In this document: positions 44,325 to 57,600 of the stretch, one piece after another | Layout of the letters: every line of letters begins with the position of its first letter | Numbering within the stretch: the first letter of the stretch is position 1 | DNA from: Thalassia testudinum | Taxonomy: Eukaryota; Streptophyta; Magnoliopsida; Alismatales; Hydrocharitaceae | NCBI GenBank assembly: GCA_037157565.1 | Contig: JAZHRO010000022.1 | Coordinates: 2,108,001 to 2,172,000 of the forward strand | Length of the DNA stretch: 64,000 bases | Direction: 5' to 3' | The notes under the pieces: model-generated | What the model was told of the DNA's origin: nothing | Databases searched by the model: none | What the model saw: only the letters and a program-made list of their open reading frames with translations | Program-made: the position numbers and the translations under genes

Positions 44325-45472
44325 TGATAAATAATTTATAAATTTATTCCCTCAAGTTAGTTGGGATTCCAATTAGATATCTATCATGTTCGCTTAAGTG
44401 GTATGAGTATGCCTACCAATTGAGTTACGTACCCAACGGACTCACTAATAGTTATCGTATTGTAATGTACATATTATCTAGATAAGTGATGACTTCTCCA
44501 CATGCAAATCTCAATTTTGTTTGATTAATAATGATATAGGATGGATCCAACAGCTGTGAGTAGTTGTTTTGAAGTTAAAAGAGGAAGAATAGGATCCAAC
44601 ATGACTAGTCAAAGTTTTATTTCCTAGGATAGACATAATCCTTATCAAGTCACTCCAGAGGCCTTATTGCTTTAATATTCTAAAGTTTATAAATAACCAC
44701 CATGGGGTTGGCATAGTGGTAGAGTATCCTACTAGCATCTAATTAAGGGTTAGTTTACTTGAGGGATTAGGAAACTTATATTAGAAAATATGGAAGTAGT
44801 GTTAATCTTCATTTTTATTTACTTACACAGTGGTGTTAACACTAGTTTCCATTTACTTAAACTGGTATTAAACTTTGATGTTAACCTCTACCATGTTTAC
44901 TTAGTGGTAATGTTAAGAATATGAACATAACCATTTAGCTTACCTAAACTAAATTGCATACATGATATTTAAGTTTTAAACTAAATATCACCAATGATAC
45001 GTCAATTCTAAACCAAATTATATCACAGGTGGTATTTGAAATACCACTCATGATATTCAATTCTAAATCAAATAGCACCCATGATGTCAGCATGTTTACT
45101 TTTGCGTTTGCATTACGATGAATGGCATTCTTTAGCTTCTTTTAATTTCCTTGGAAACTTGCCATTCTGGTTATAGCCAATCGTCTGCCACTACCGGTAA
45201 CAACCATCATGGTAACATTTGGTTTCCTGAAACCATTATTCAGTTTTGTTTCATTCCAATGTTATGAGGTACCTTAAGTATCCCTCTACCGCTTCAATTC
45301 TATCTAATATACATAGTTTAGTAATTATTTGCTGTTGCTCTCATCAGATTCTTACTAATAAATTATTATGGTATTCACGCTTTCATTTTAATTTGTTCAA
45401 TTTATACATGTGTGATGAGTCCAGTTGTAGCATGATAGATACTACCTAACAGATTATATATATATATATATA
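44325..45472 (+). repeat. Duplicated block, copy 2
   Basis: Same orientation and order as 6188-7395, ending again in a TA run (45455-45472). It lacks the SINE (empty site AAATAGCACCCATG near 45076) and has extra sequence near 44600-44690. Its right end abuts the 3' end of LINE E. Confidence 0.75.
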
Positions 45473-45725
45473 ATTAAAAAAGAAAAAATAGGAGTAGATC
45501 TTATTCATCCCTCACTTCGAGGGGGTAAAAAAAGAGGAAGGGAGACCAAACTAAAACCTACCAAATATAAACAAAAAGGACCACAACTCGTGGCCTAGTA
45601 TAGAAAGCACAACCAAAGCAAAACAAACATCAGACTAAGGAAATAACATAAGGAAACTGGAGACAGTCAAGTCTAATAAGACCCTTAGCTCTAGGAGCCA
45701 GCTGCGTAGGGTTGGAAAGAATCTT

Positions 45726-48700
45726 CTAGTCTCCAGAAGCCAAATTTGCAAAATACAAGGCAAGAACATTAGCTGCAAGCAAGATATATGAGAATGAGCT
45801 GATCCGCCATTGGTAAGCCTTCAATAAGTTGAAATCTTGCTTGAGCATCCAAGGAGTAGTGACCTTTCCATCCCACCAGTAGTGTAGCAGCATGGAGGTC
45901 CCATCAACAGCGGAGAGAGAATGAATAAACGTCCTAATCAGTGCTTTCTCCTTGGACATGTAGGGGACCCTGCAAGAGGCACCTTTCATGAAATCACCAT
46001 TCTGGTCGTGCAAAACCCAACCCATATGCAAAAAAGAACCCCTACGACGGACAGTAGAATTAATCTTCAAGCCATTAGAGGAACGAATCCAATTCACCAC
46101 AAAATTAGTAGGTTTCATCTTACGAAAATACACACCAATGTCTAAAGTAATCCACCCTTGCACTAGAAAGGAGTTGATGCGATTAATAGATAGCTGGTCA
46201 TTCCGCAACTTATTTCTAATAGTCCAAACACTATACCATGTGAAGCAGATAAGGCCTTTGTAAATATGGCTCTGGCAATACTTAGCAGGAGTACCCATTC
46301 TTCAAAAAAAGAGATTGGGACTGATATGCCTAGTTCCACTCTCTGAAAATGTCTAGCTTGAAACAATATGAACAAGTTGACTAGTAGAGAATAAGTGAGT
46401 AATTGTTTTGATTTGGGGAGAATGAAAGCAACACGTGCATTTGGACGGATGCAAGAATCCTAGCCTAATGATGTTGTCATCCTTGGGAAGTTTAGCATGA
46501 AGAATCCTCCAAGCTAGGATGGACAATCTCAGTGGCAGCTTAAGGCTCCATAAGTCCTTGGCGGCCAAATTAACAGGAGAGTTCTTGAAGAAATTAAGAT
46601 AAGCAGAGGAAACTGTGAAATTCCCTGTAGAATTGGGAGTCTAGATAGGCACATCTTTGCTGTGTTCCAGAGTAGTCTCAGAGATTTTAGAGCAAATATA
46701 ATGCGGGAGATAAATAGAGAGAGGGTGGTTAAGGAAATTATCAATGATGGAATTGATAGGAGTTGGGGTTGGGGAAGGAGGATCAGAAAGAAAATCACAT
46801 AGAGCAGCATCCCCAACCCAAAGATCCATCCAAAAATCGATTTTCCCTTCATGTAACTCCCATCGAATCAATGGTTTCATAGAAGAGTAGGCTTCCCAAA
46901 GATGGCTGGCTCTAGCAGGAAGAGTACGAGTGACAAGAGGAGACTTACCAAACAGCTGAGTCATGAGGTTGGAATAGGGAGAATTAGAGAAGAAAATGTT
47001 TCAAACCCGCTTCATTCTGAGAGCAGTCACAAACAGATTGAGATTATGGATCCCCAAACCTCCCACATCCAGAAGTTGGGCAATCTGTTTCTAGGAAATC
47101 CAATGATGATGTTTGTCCAAATCAGTATCACCCCAGAAGAAGGTGAGAATAGAATCCAACTTCCTAAGGATGGAGTTCGACACATCCAGAGCAGAGAGAA
47201 TATGAATTGGAATAGAAGAAAGAACATGTTTGATAAGCATCAGTCTGGATGCAAAAGAGAGAAGGTTTGCTTTCCATCCTACAAGCTTAGATTGGATCTT
47301 ATAAATGATATGAGAGAAATACACATTTTTGTCTCTCACAGGAAATATCAGACATCCCAAATATTGAAAGGGGAAGGATCCTAGTTGGATGTCAAGAGGT
47401 TGTAGGATCCTAGAAATCCTGCCAGAGGGGAAGTGCTTACCAATGAAGCATTGGCTTTTGGTTTTACTAATACGTTGCCCCAAAGATTCCTGAAAAAGAT
47501 GGAGGAACTTAGAAAGATTGACGATGGATTGCAAGATCCCATTGAGAAAGAGGACAACATCGTCAGCATAAAGAAGGCCAAGACGTGGCAGGATACCACG
47601 CTTGATAGAGAAGGGTTTAACTTTTCCATGGAATGCTAGCTCTTTGATAGCTCTAATAAAAGGTTCCATGAAAATGTCAAAGAGCATAGGGGAGATCAGA
47701 TCTCCTTGGCGAAGACCCCGAGATGCCTAAAAGAAAGGACTAGAGACTCCATCAATGAGGATAGAAGATCCTTCATGCTCAACAAAAGATTTAATGAGAA
47801 AAATGGCAGAGGAGGAGAATCCAAACTTCCAAAGTATTTGATACAAGATGTTCCACTCAATCCTATCATAAGCCTTCTGCAAATCAAGTTGGACAATAAT
47901 ATTTGACCCAAAGACCTTTTGATCAATTTGTTGGGTAAGCTCAAAAGCGTTCACAACATGGTCAAATAGGGATCTTCCTTTAACAAACCTAGCTTGCTGA
48001 GGGGAAATGATTTTGGGAAGAAGAGATGAGAGCCTTCTTGCCACTATGCTGGAGACAATTTTGTAGAGGACGTTACAACGACTGATCAGTTGAAACTCAG
48101 AGATGTCTTGGACATTGGGCTTCTTGGGGATAAGCGAGATAAAGGTATAATTTAAAGATTGAGGGGCCTGGTTATGAGTAAAGAAATGAGAAATAGCCTG
48201 GAGTAAGTCATCTTTGATAAGGTCCCAAAAGTTAATTTAGAACTTAGCATTAAAACCGTTAGGCCCAGGAGTGTGATTGACAGGCATGTTAGAAATCATC
48301 TTGAAAATTTCGACAGAATCAGGGATACGGGTGAGGAACTTAGAATCTTCTATAGAGAGAATATTTAGGATCACCTCTAGCAATAGAAAGGAACCCGAGG
48401 GGCTTGTCGAAGTCAGAGGACCCCTAATGAAGTCAGATACTTTGGAGGACATAGTGTCCCAACACCTACCACCAACCACTTTGAAAAGAGAGGATCTATT
48501 CCTTTTAGCAAAATGCTTCCTTATGGTAGAGTAGAAAAACTTGGTATTCCTTTCCCCATCTTTAATCCAAGCTATCTTAGCTTTTTGAAGGAGAAAATCA
48601 TTAAGCTTGGCAAGAGCATCATCAAGTTAAATTTGGGTATCACTGAGCTTAGCAGCAAGGCCGTCATCCCAACGAGATGCGAGTCTAGAATCAATATCCT

Positions 48701-49613
48701 CATAACGAGTCTCAAGGCCTTTAACAATATCCTGAATATCCCCAAAAGTCATTCTATTCCACACCTTCAAAACCCTTTTGAGAGCGGATAACTTAGAATA
48801 GAAAATAGAGATCGGATCTAGTTGGTGATTAACATTGGTATTCTGCCAGACATTCTGCACCAAATGATGAAAGGACTTGTCCCTAAGCCACATATTTTGA
48901 AAACAAAAAGGATGTGGGTAGGCAACCAGACTAGTAAAAGAGGAAAAAATCATAGGGGCATGTTCGAAGTTCGATCTGGACGCATACAATCCTAAGGGGA
49001 CAAAATCCCAAGCATCAGAGTTCAACAACACACGATCAAGTTTTTGATAGATCTGAGAACTACCACGTCAGCCATTGCACCACAAGAATTGAGGACCCAC
49101 CAGAGGCATCTCCAAGAGGCCTAGATGATGAATACAAGTGAGGAAAGGATCCGCAAGAGATTGGGAAAAGGGAAGTCCTCTAGATTTCTCTGAGGCGCGA
49201 AGAACACAATTGAAATCACCCGCTATAATCCAAGGAATAGGATTGATGCCCAAGGAGCAGGACAAGAAATCCCAAAGAAGTAAACGCTGCTCAGGCTCAC
49301 AGGAGGCATAAACGGCAGAAATTTTAATCAAGGAGCCTCCAAAAGAGCATTGGACCGTTAAAGCCTGACTTATACTAGTGAGGAGCTTGATGGAGATACT
49401 ATCCTTCCAAAGACACCAAATATTAGGAGCCTCTAGAACCACAAGACAATAATGAAAGGAAATGTCTTTGCAAACGGAATCAATAGAGGATGAATCTGCG
49501 AAAGGCTCAAACAAGAAGATAAGGCTAAGGCAGTGAAGGTGAGTCAAATCTCTCAAGCAATTCACTATAGGGGCATTAAGAATGCCTCTACAATTCTAGA
49601 AGAGACAATTCAT
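45726..49613 (-). pseudogene. LINE E ORF2 (endonuclease, reverse transcriptase, zinc-binding, RNase H-like)
   Basis: A single reading frame of about 1295 codons with no net frameshift. The start ATG at 49613 is followed by the conserved endonuclease opening (NCLF-stop-NCRGIL, where the family has WNCRG). The endonuclease keeps IAGDFNCVL. RT has VQLDLQKAYDRIEW, GLRQGD and YADD near 47540; a zinc-binding segment (CTCCFHS near 46430) and an RNase H-like end follow. Stops are at 49596, 49068, 48627, 48237, 47727, 47091, 47001, 46641, 46353 and 46302. By alignment with LINE-1 and family consensus, at least five are former Trp and two former Arg (CGA) codons. Confidence 0.87.
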
Positions 49614-49695
49614 AGAGAAAACATTTTTTGGAGTGATCTAGATCAACTTCAGGTGATCCTCCCCATTCCATCCAAGGACTGACTACCACAGACTC

Positions 49696-50271
49696 CTAAA
49701 GCCAACGATGGAGAGTGTGCCTCATATTCCTTATCCTGGAGGAAAAGGGGTTCGGCATCAAAAAATCCACAAGGCCTTGAGACTCGACATCAGAAAACTC
49801 ATCTAGACAATTGTCATCATTGCTCAGGATAGCCTCCCTCCCCCCAACCTCAGTAATGAGGGGCGATTTAGGGTCTGGAGGAGGAGGAGGAGAAGGAAAA
49901 GGAAGGTAGATACCCCAAGTTAACCAACAAGATTCATTGGTAGGACCACATTTAACCATCTGAAATTTAACAACATCACCACCAGCATAAACAAAATCAC
50001 AAACAGCATTGTCCTCAAAAATTCGACCACAATTAGAAAATTCGCGCAGAAGCGAAGAATCCCTACCATCAGAATTCACCAAGGAAGAACCCGAAGCATC
50101 AGGAAAATCGTTAAGAAAAGCAAGGCTGCTCGAAATCAAATCATCAGAAAAGGTATGAGAAATATCCATCAAAAACTTAGTAGACTTATGAATAGAAGCA
50201 TGCACACCACAATCAGGCATCGAAGCATCAAAAGTAGAAATAGGCGAGGGGGCTAAAAAGGAACATTTCAC
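49696..50271 (-). pseudogene. LINE E ORF1 fragment
   Basis: An open frame of 191 codons just upstream of ORF2 on the same strand. It contains a proline run (PFPSPPPPPDPKSPL) and an acidic C-terminal part ending in RNMRHTLHRWL, in the place where plant L1 elements encode their RNA-binding ORF1 protein. No zinc knuckle or RRM is visible, and the 5' part is cut off at the junction with D, so the first Met is probably internal. Assigned by position; the sequence alone would not identify it. Confidence 0.55.
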
Positions 50272-50277
50272 CTTTGG

Positions 50278-52650
50278 TGGGGAGGACTGCAGACTCCTTC
50301 CTCTTTCTCTTCTACTTCTCCGCAGCTACTTCTTCTTCCTCCTTCTTTCTTGGCCAAGTTCTTCTCTTTCTCTGCGACTTCTCCTTTCTTCAGCTGCTTC
50401 CTCTTCCTCCTTCTTTTTGCAGCTAAGTCCTTCCTTCAGCTACTCTCTGCTGCGCCTCCTCCTCTTCAGCAGCACCTTCTTCTCCCTTAGCTGCTCCTGC
50501 CTTCTCCTTCTTTCCCTGCACAGAGCGACGCAAAACCTACCCCTACCCTCCCCGCATCTCTCTCTCTCTATTTTGCTCTCAGGACGCAGCTCTCCCAAAG
50601 CCTTTCTCGGGTAAACGGGTAGGGTATGCGTGCCCGGGACCAGGCCCACCGGCGTGCGGTGGTGGGTGAGGAGTGCGCAGGTAGTCGGGTTAGGCCAGGT
50701 CCGCGAAGGCGTGTGTCGCGGGCGAGACTGGGTCGGGTGAGTGGGACCTCACCTCGTGATTCGGAGGAGAACAGCTACTAGCAAGAATTCAATTTATGCG
50801 CACATGGCTGCTTGTCCAGTTTCGAGGTGGGACTATCTGTCCTGCCTCCCTTGCGTGCTGCAGTAGTAGTGGTGATCCTTCAAATCGCGAGGCTGCAACT
50901 GCTCTCTACTCCAATCAAAGGCCTGGGTGTGTGCGCGCCTCAAGTCCACACCACCTGGTACTTAGGCCTAGAGCTGATGAAGCCTGGAGCTTGCTTTAAG
51001 CTCTGCGCCAATGGCGGAGGATGCCTGCCAACTGAAATCACCAAGACGGCCTCAGGGCCATGTTAAAATGCTCAGGAAGGTTTGCCAAGGCACGGCAAAT
51101 ATGCAACGGTGGTCGGTGTGTCGTGGGGATGCCTGTGCAAGCGTGCCTAGGGCACATTGTGTGCGTACGTGTGGGTGTGTTAGGGGGTGCTTTTGGGTAA
51201 GTGGAGGAGTGAATGAAGTGAGGAGTTGTGATCAGGGAGTGATGGTGGAGCTTCTGAGGGGTTTGGCAAGGTGGATGGAGGCGTGGAGTGGCGGGCACAT
51301 CTCGTCGGTGATCTGGTCAGAGGTGGAAACGATGGTGGTGGTAGTAGCGGTCGAGGGGTCGAAACTAAAAATTGATAAAGGGGAAATGAAGAGTAGAGGA
51401 AGAGGTACTTACCTAGGGTGTTTAGAGTGAAGGGGGGAGGCGAAGGGCGAGCGGTGGGTGTTTGCCGTCACCGAAGACAAAGACCCTGTGGTGAAGAAGC
51501 GGCGATGAGGAAGAGGGTCGGAAGAGCGCACGTTGGTACGACACGGCGTGGAGGTACACGGTGGAGATGGCTCTGGTACTGGTACCATGGCAGAGCGACA
51601 AGAAGAGGGAGGGAGAGTCGTCGGAGCCTACGGGCAGTTGGCCGGATTGAGGAGGAGACGAAATTGGGGGGTATTCTTTAGCCAAATCAGGCTTGAAGGA
51701 AGCGGAGGGATCTGAGCTTCCTTAAATAGGCGCGGGCAGAGTGGGATTTGCAAGGAGGCGATGGGCACACCACACCGGAGGTATGGCCGGAGGAGACCCA
51801 TACCTCTCGAGCATTCGCACGAGAGGTATGGGGCATTTCACGGCATGGGAAGCTGCCCATGCAGTAGGGGGCTTCGCAGGGAGCTCCCATTTCAAATCTA
51901 AGAGCAGCTCCCCATGAAATCGAGGAGAAAACCTCCGCGCAAAGTCACCAGAGGTATGGTCCCTTCTGCAATGGCAGAGAGACCAAAATGAAGAAAGTGA
52001 CGAGAAAGCTGAGTGGGGATTTGCAAGGGTTTTCAAAAGTTAATGGCCAGAATGTAATTGGGTGGATCAAATTGCAAAGTAGGTCAAGATGACCTTCCCT
52101 TAGGTCTAAATTTTGGTATAAACCTAATTTGTACCTAAGGAATCCAATGGTGAAGTTGGATTTTAGGTTTGACCATGTTTGACTGGATATTTTGCATAAA
52201 AGCCCAAATTAGGTCAAATATTGGGCATGACCCCAATCTAGGTCAAAACAGGTTCCAAAGGCCAAATTGAAGGTTATAAACCCTAGGGGATATTTTTTCA
52301 TGAATTTTAGAGGGTTTATTTGATTTTCATCTTGCCTGAAACCTTGTGAATTTAAGTAGGTTTATTTTAGGGTTACAGAATGTCATTTAATTCCTAAATT
52401 TCACAATAGTCCTTTTCTGACTGAACCATCCCACTTTTTCTCTTATTAAGTCCAATTGACATATGTCTCGACCCTTAGAAATCCCGTTAATGTATTGCAA
52501 TGGTAAAATTATAGTTTTACCCCTTGTTTCATGTTCTCTTCCCAGATTAATGATCCCCTGAATTAGGCCTTCCTTTAGGTTATGTAGGAGCTTTTGTTCA
52601 TTTTATTAGATCAAAGTAAGCTAGTTAGAGTTATGATGAGGTTCTCATCA
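50278..52650 (-). repeat. 3' LTR of D, truncated
   Basis: Starts TGATGAGAACC at 52650 and is collinear with C's LTR down to the GAA-rich tract (50515-50280), where it stops. Roughly the last 370 bases, including the place where C has its AGACGTCT pair, are missing. TATA-like TATTTAA is on the minus strand at 51722-51728. Confidence 0.85.
51796..51833. promoter_or_regulatory. Conserved LTR hairpin, copy 3 (D)
   Basis: CCCATACCTCTCG pairs with CGAGAGGTATGGG. One stem change relative to C shortens the stem at the loop side. As in C, it lies about 70-75 bases from the TATA-like box. Confidence 0.65.
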
Positions 52651-54223
52651 TACCCCCATGCCTAGCTTTTGCTAATCCCTTAGCAAAATTTTAAGGTTTT
52701 GACTTTTGTTCTAGACCATGAGTTCCTTTCACCAATTATGATAAGTGTTTTTTCTTCTTTTTCCTCTGTGATTAGGTCAGAATGCCGACAATGGGCCTAA
52801 AGGTACTCTAGTACCAACCAAGATCCAAACTTGTCCAGCTTTAGCCTCGGTCCTCCACGAAGGTTTTTAAGGCCCGCAGGAGCTACCCTAAGGTTTATTG
52901 GACTCCGTGATTAAAACACCGGTGCTTGAGACATATTTTAGCCTTGGTTTAGTTTCCAGTGTGTTTTTGTAAGAGAGAGACAGAGGGTTTATTTGTTTGG
53001 AGAGTTTTCTCTCTCTTTCCTTTTGTTTCTAGTTTCGGATTGGCTTAACAACATGGTCTGTATCGGATTCCTCGTCCCCATCATCAATCCTCAAAGATCC
53101 CTAACAATCAATGCTTCGTGATAGCACTACCCATGGTAAACCCCAGAACCCTAGTTTTTGAGATTTCGAGATAATCCTGCCCATGGCATTCCGTGGCCGA
53201 ATCCAGACCCTGGCGATTGACATTTCATGATAATGCCATCCATAGTATTTGAACCAGCAGAGTGCTTACATGCCTCCTGTAGGATATGTAAATATCCTAA
53301 GAGATAAGCACCGAGGAGACGATATGTTGTTACGCATCTTCGAGGGGAATTTCCCACCTCTCCGCGCCGTGAACTCGTCCAAATCAACTTGTGTTGATCG
53401 GCCGCTCCTAATCTAGGCAACATTTTCAGAATATTAAAATGCTTCTGCGTGATTTTAATAGTTATGTGCACTGAACTAGACTGTGTGTGAATTGGGGTGC
53501 TTAGGTTACCGAGTCCCATAAACCGAAGGTCAGTTAACGAGGCTGAATACTCCCTAAGCCTTAGACCTAATACTTAAGCTTTGCATTTTCCTCAACCTCT
53601 TGAGGAATATCCAGATCTTAATGGGTACTAAGAGTCTGGCCAAAAAGGCCTAAGGTCAGCGTTCCTATTAATCTCTTTGTGTCTCTTTAGCACTTTTTTT
53701 CTTTACTTTTCTTAATGTGGTCTAGAACTTCGGTTGATCCCTTAATCTCTTACTAATGGCTATCACTTTTTTTTTCATTTTGTGCTCCTATTTTGTCATT
53801 TTGCTCTTTTTCTCCTCCTGTTTTGTATAGCCCACAAAAATTCTCTCCTCTTCTCAATTTCTTTTTTTTAGGTAATATGTGATTTTTTTGTTGAAACCTT
53901 TTCTTGATATGGGCTTTCATACATTTTGCACTTTCATACCCCCCATGCCTAAGATTTGCAATGTCCCCATTGTAAATTAGGTTGGTTTGTATTCAACTTG
54001 GTTCATTCATTAGGACAGGTGTTGGGTGAGTGGACGAGTCGAGGTGACTGTTGCGGATGATTTCTAGTCTCCGGTACGGGTACCTGAGGTGGAGTTGGCT
54101 GTCCTAAAGGATGAACCTTAAAGTGCAAAGAAATATCAGGAAATGTTTCGATTTTTTTGAAAGAATGACAGGTTGCCTCCCGTTAAGCGCTGAGTTTTAC
54201 GCTATCGGCTGGGTGCAATGAGC
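52651..54223 (-). other. Non-coding 3' internal region and polypurine tract of D
   Basis: TACCCCCATGC at 52651 is the polypurine tract on the minus strand. The region includes the CCATGG/CTCGAA module (about 53120-53250) and the GCGCTTAACGGGAGGCAACC motif (54171-54190, reverse). No envelope-like frame is present; the longest (53151-53519) is a shadow of the conserved non-coding module and has a counterpart in C. Confidence 0.65.
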
Positions 54224-54661
54224 TCAGGGAGAATGGAGGATAAAGGATGACTCAGCCAAATTTCTATTGGTCATGTCAATGAACGGTTTGAGTCTCTGAC
54301 CGTTCACGACAAAGGGTTCGGAATCGTGGCTGAGTGGACTGATCTCAACGACTCCATTTCCAAAGATTTGTCGGACTAAGTATGGTCCGATCCACTTGGA
54401 TCACAGCTTTCCTAGGAACAATTTGAGTCGAGCATCAAAAAGTAGGACCTTTTGACCAAGGAGAAAGATCTTTCTAGATATGTGCTTGTCATAAAAGGCT
54501 TTAACCCGCTCTTTGTAAATTCGCGAGTTTTCATACGCATCAAGGTGTAATTCATCAATCTCGCTTATCTGAAGATTTCTGTGGGTTCCAGCCTTAGAAA
54601 GATCAAAATTGCAATTTCGTACTGCCTAATAGGCTTTATGCTCCAATTCGACGGGGAGGTA
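54224..54661 (-). pseudogene. Integrase C-terminus of D
   Basis: Continues the integrase frame after the F insertion. It is homologous to 12310-12738 in C, including LFDARLKLFL-like and WIGPYLV-like stretches, NGQRLK (Gln kept where C has a stop) and the final HSP-stop at 54224. The joint with the piece at 58612 restores the GGTGACACG reading seen in C. Confidence 0.8.
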
Positions 54662-57600
54662 TGATGAGAGACTCATCATGATCTCTAATTACCCCTAATT
54701 AACTAGTCTTCCTAGTTAATTAGATAAGGTTATGAACACATAAGGGTTAATTATGAAATAAGGGATATATAGTAAAGGACCTTAAAATAAATTAAAAATG
54801 ACATTTTATCATTCAATTAACATTATTACTAATCTAGTTAACAATTGGACTTGAAATCTTATTAATCATCCCCTTAATTAATAAGTTAAGTAACTTAAAC
54901 ATAATATATACCTAAGTATATAATAACTTAAGTAATTTTACTTAATCTAATAAATTAACCTAAAAAGGTCAAAAATGTAAATTCAAGGTGAAAACATAAT
55001 ATTTACCTTATTTACTAATATATATAAAAAATTGAAAAAGATCTAAGTTAAAATAAACCTTCAAAACCTGGGTTTACATTTTGATCCTTAAAACTTATTG
55101 CAATTGGGTCCTTAATTCTCACACAGGTCCTTAAGTTTCATTTCATATAGGTCCCTTTTCGTTGTCTTCTTCTTCTTCTTTAGCTGAATGAACGGCTGAT
55201 GACGGAGAGTCACGCCACCACACGATCACCGCCCTACCGACATCACCCTTCTTTGTCCAAGCTCTTGCAGCTTACGCTCACCACCTCCTCTTGATCCACC
55301 GGTCTGGATTAACCGGAAATCCTAATTTTCAATGGGAGATAACCTCACCATCGTCAGAGACGACGCCGGAGGTTAAGCTCCTCAAGCTCCTTCTTCGGCC
55401 AGACCTCGCCACTCTCTTCCCCGCCAACTACTATAAATACCCCCTTACCCCTCTGATTTCTCTCAAGTTGGCTCCCTTCCCTCTTCTAACACTGCAGCTG
55501 ACTTCGATAGGCTATTCGTCCAAAACTCCAGGGACTTTCCATCTCACTTTCTGGCTTCCTCCATCCATTTTGATCAGCCGAGGAGATCCGCCGTGGTCAG
55601 CCGCGTCTCTGACACAGGCGCCGACCAAGGAGTCCTCTGCTTCCGCTCACATCTACCCACCGGAGATCTTCCTGAAACCCTCTAATTTCGTCGTCCACTA
55701 TAAACCTTCGGCGGAAACCTACTGACCCCTTTCATCCAGGAAACAGTAGATTAGGAGTAGGAGTAGGAGTAGGATAGCTTAGTTAGTTAGATAGTTAGAT
55801 TGGAGTAATTTTAGAATTTTAGTGTTCATCTTCTTCGACTCCGGCGAACTCCTTGAGCTCACCAGAGCCATAATCTTGTCTTTTTAACTCACTGTCCACC
55901 TTCCTTTAACCCTCACGACCATTTCTATCACACTTAATCACTTAATTGATCATTAATTCACCTAATTCACCTTTCACCTCCACCGACTACTGTCACTGTC
56001 CATGGTGATGGTAGCGGGCTTAGATCCACCTTCATAGGGTTCTTCATCCCTTATTCATAACCTAAGGACCCTAATCGACTCTACAATATGTATAATTACC
56101 ACATATAAATTAAATGCCCAATTTATAATTAAGCTCCTGAGCTTGCTGTCCATGGCAACTCAGGAGCAATTCAAATACTTAATTATATATATATTTATGA
56201 TTATAAATACTTGTTGACTTGTTTTAACCACTCAATTGAGTGGTAAAACAAGTCCTGAGCTTAATCAACACAGATCTTTTGAAAAATGAATTTTACTGTT
56301 AAATCTTAATTCTAATGGACAAATGAAGAATTAATTGAGTTCTTGAGGTTCCTTGCAACCTCAGGAAACTTTTTAGATTAAAAATGGAAACAATTTCACA
56401 ATCTGTACACAATTTTCACATTTTTCTAGACTCACCGAAGCTCCGGTGAGCTCCGGCGAGTCATTTCTGTTCTTCAGCCTGTGAAACTTGGTGTGAAGCT
56501 CCAGAATGATGAAATGATGATCACTGATTAATTTGTAGTTAGTTATTTGAGGATTTAGTGTCTGGAGCTGTAGATTGAGGTTCATCTTCTCCAACTCCGG
56601 TGGAGTTGGAGAAGTCTAACAGAGAGGTCTGAGGAGCATTTAAGGAACCTAGAAGCTTCAGTGTAGTGCACTGAAGCTATTCATGCCTTCAAATTTGTGA
56701 AGCAACCTCTCAAGTACTCTGACAAACAAACACCATTAGGAGCTCAGGCGGCAAGCCTAGAACCCTAATTTCTAGGGTTTAACCATATGTTTGAAAGGTT
56801 GGATGAGTTCGTGAGATTGAAGGGATTCTATTTTAGGCATTAATTTCCTGTGGAGAGGTTTAAATCATAAAGTCAAATTTCGAGGCTTCGCAGTCAAACT
56901 GAGTCTGATTCTGGAGTTCTAAGCATGATTTGATGATTTGAGAAGCTTAAATGGATTCTGAGATTCTTTTGAATGATCTGAAAGAGATTTTAGTGCGCTC
57001 AGATGAGTTATTGTGTGAGAATTCAAACCTTGCTAGTTTAGGTTGTTTTCGAACCCAAACTGACAACAGTGATATTGTGATGAGTTTTGATCTTTAATCC
57101 TACCTAGATCAATCTGTTACAACCCTTAAAACTTGTTTAAATCGATCAGTAATGTTCTTCTGTGTCTGTTTACCTATTTTAGGTTGTAAATCCATTCTCT
57201 GAAGCTTTCAGAGAAGCTTCAAGCTTCTCTACTATGCCTGAAGCTTTAAGAGCTTCAAATCCTACACCTGTAGCTGCGGAATTAACCTTAGACACTATTC
57301 AGACCTTCAACTGAGAGAGAAAAGTCCATCTGAGGACTCTGTGAACATAAATACCATTTCCAGGTAATAAAAAATACGTAGGAACCCCTTGATTTCACTC
57401 TTCAAATTGAAGAGGAAAACATCCTTTTATCTTAAAATTAACCCTGCAACTGTGTAGGCCTACCTTAGAGCTTTCCAACAAGCCTTGAATCATTTGATTT
57501 GGAGCTTTGAGCAAGAAGATATCGTCGATTGAAGTTGGGTCTGGAAGGGGGAACATAGTCCCACATTGGTTAGCTCGAGCACACGCATGGGAACAAAAGG

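Larger units (their letters stand above)
45474..50277 (-). mobile_element. LINE E: antisense L1-type retrotransposon, nearly full ORF2
   Basis: Read leftwards: partial ORF1 (50271-49696), ORF2 (49613-45726) and a 3' tail whose GGGATGAATAAGATCTACTC resembles LINE-1's GGGGATGAATAAAATTACTC. The tail ends in TTTTTTCTTTTTT and passes straight into AATTATATATA without an A tail. The 5' end at about 50277 abuts the LTR of D, which is itself cut there. No target duplication matches the two ends. Confidence 0.85.

Noticed and set aside
55291..55725. 144-codon frame in F
   Set aside because: It runs across the TATA box of an LTR and shows no family features; treated as chance.
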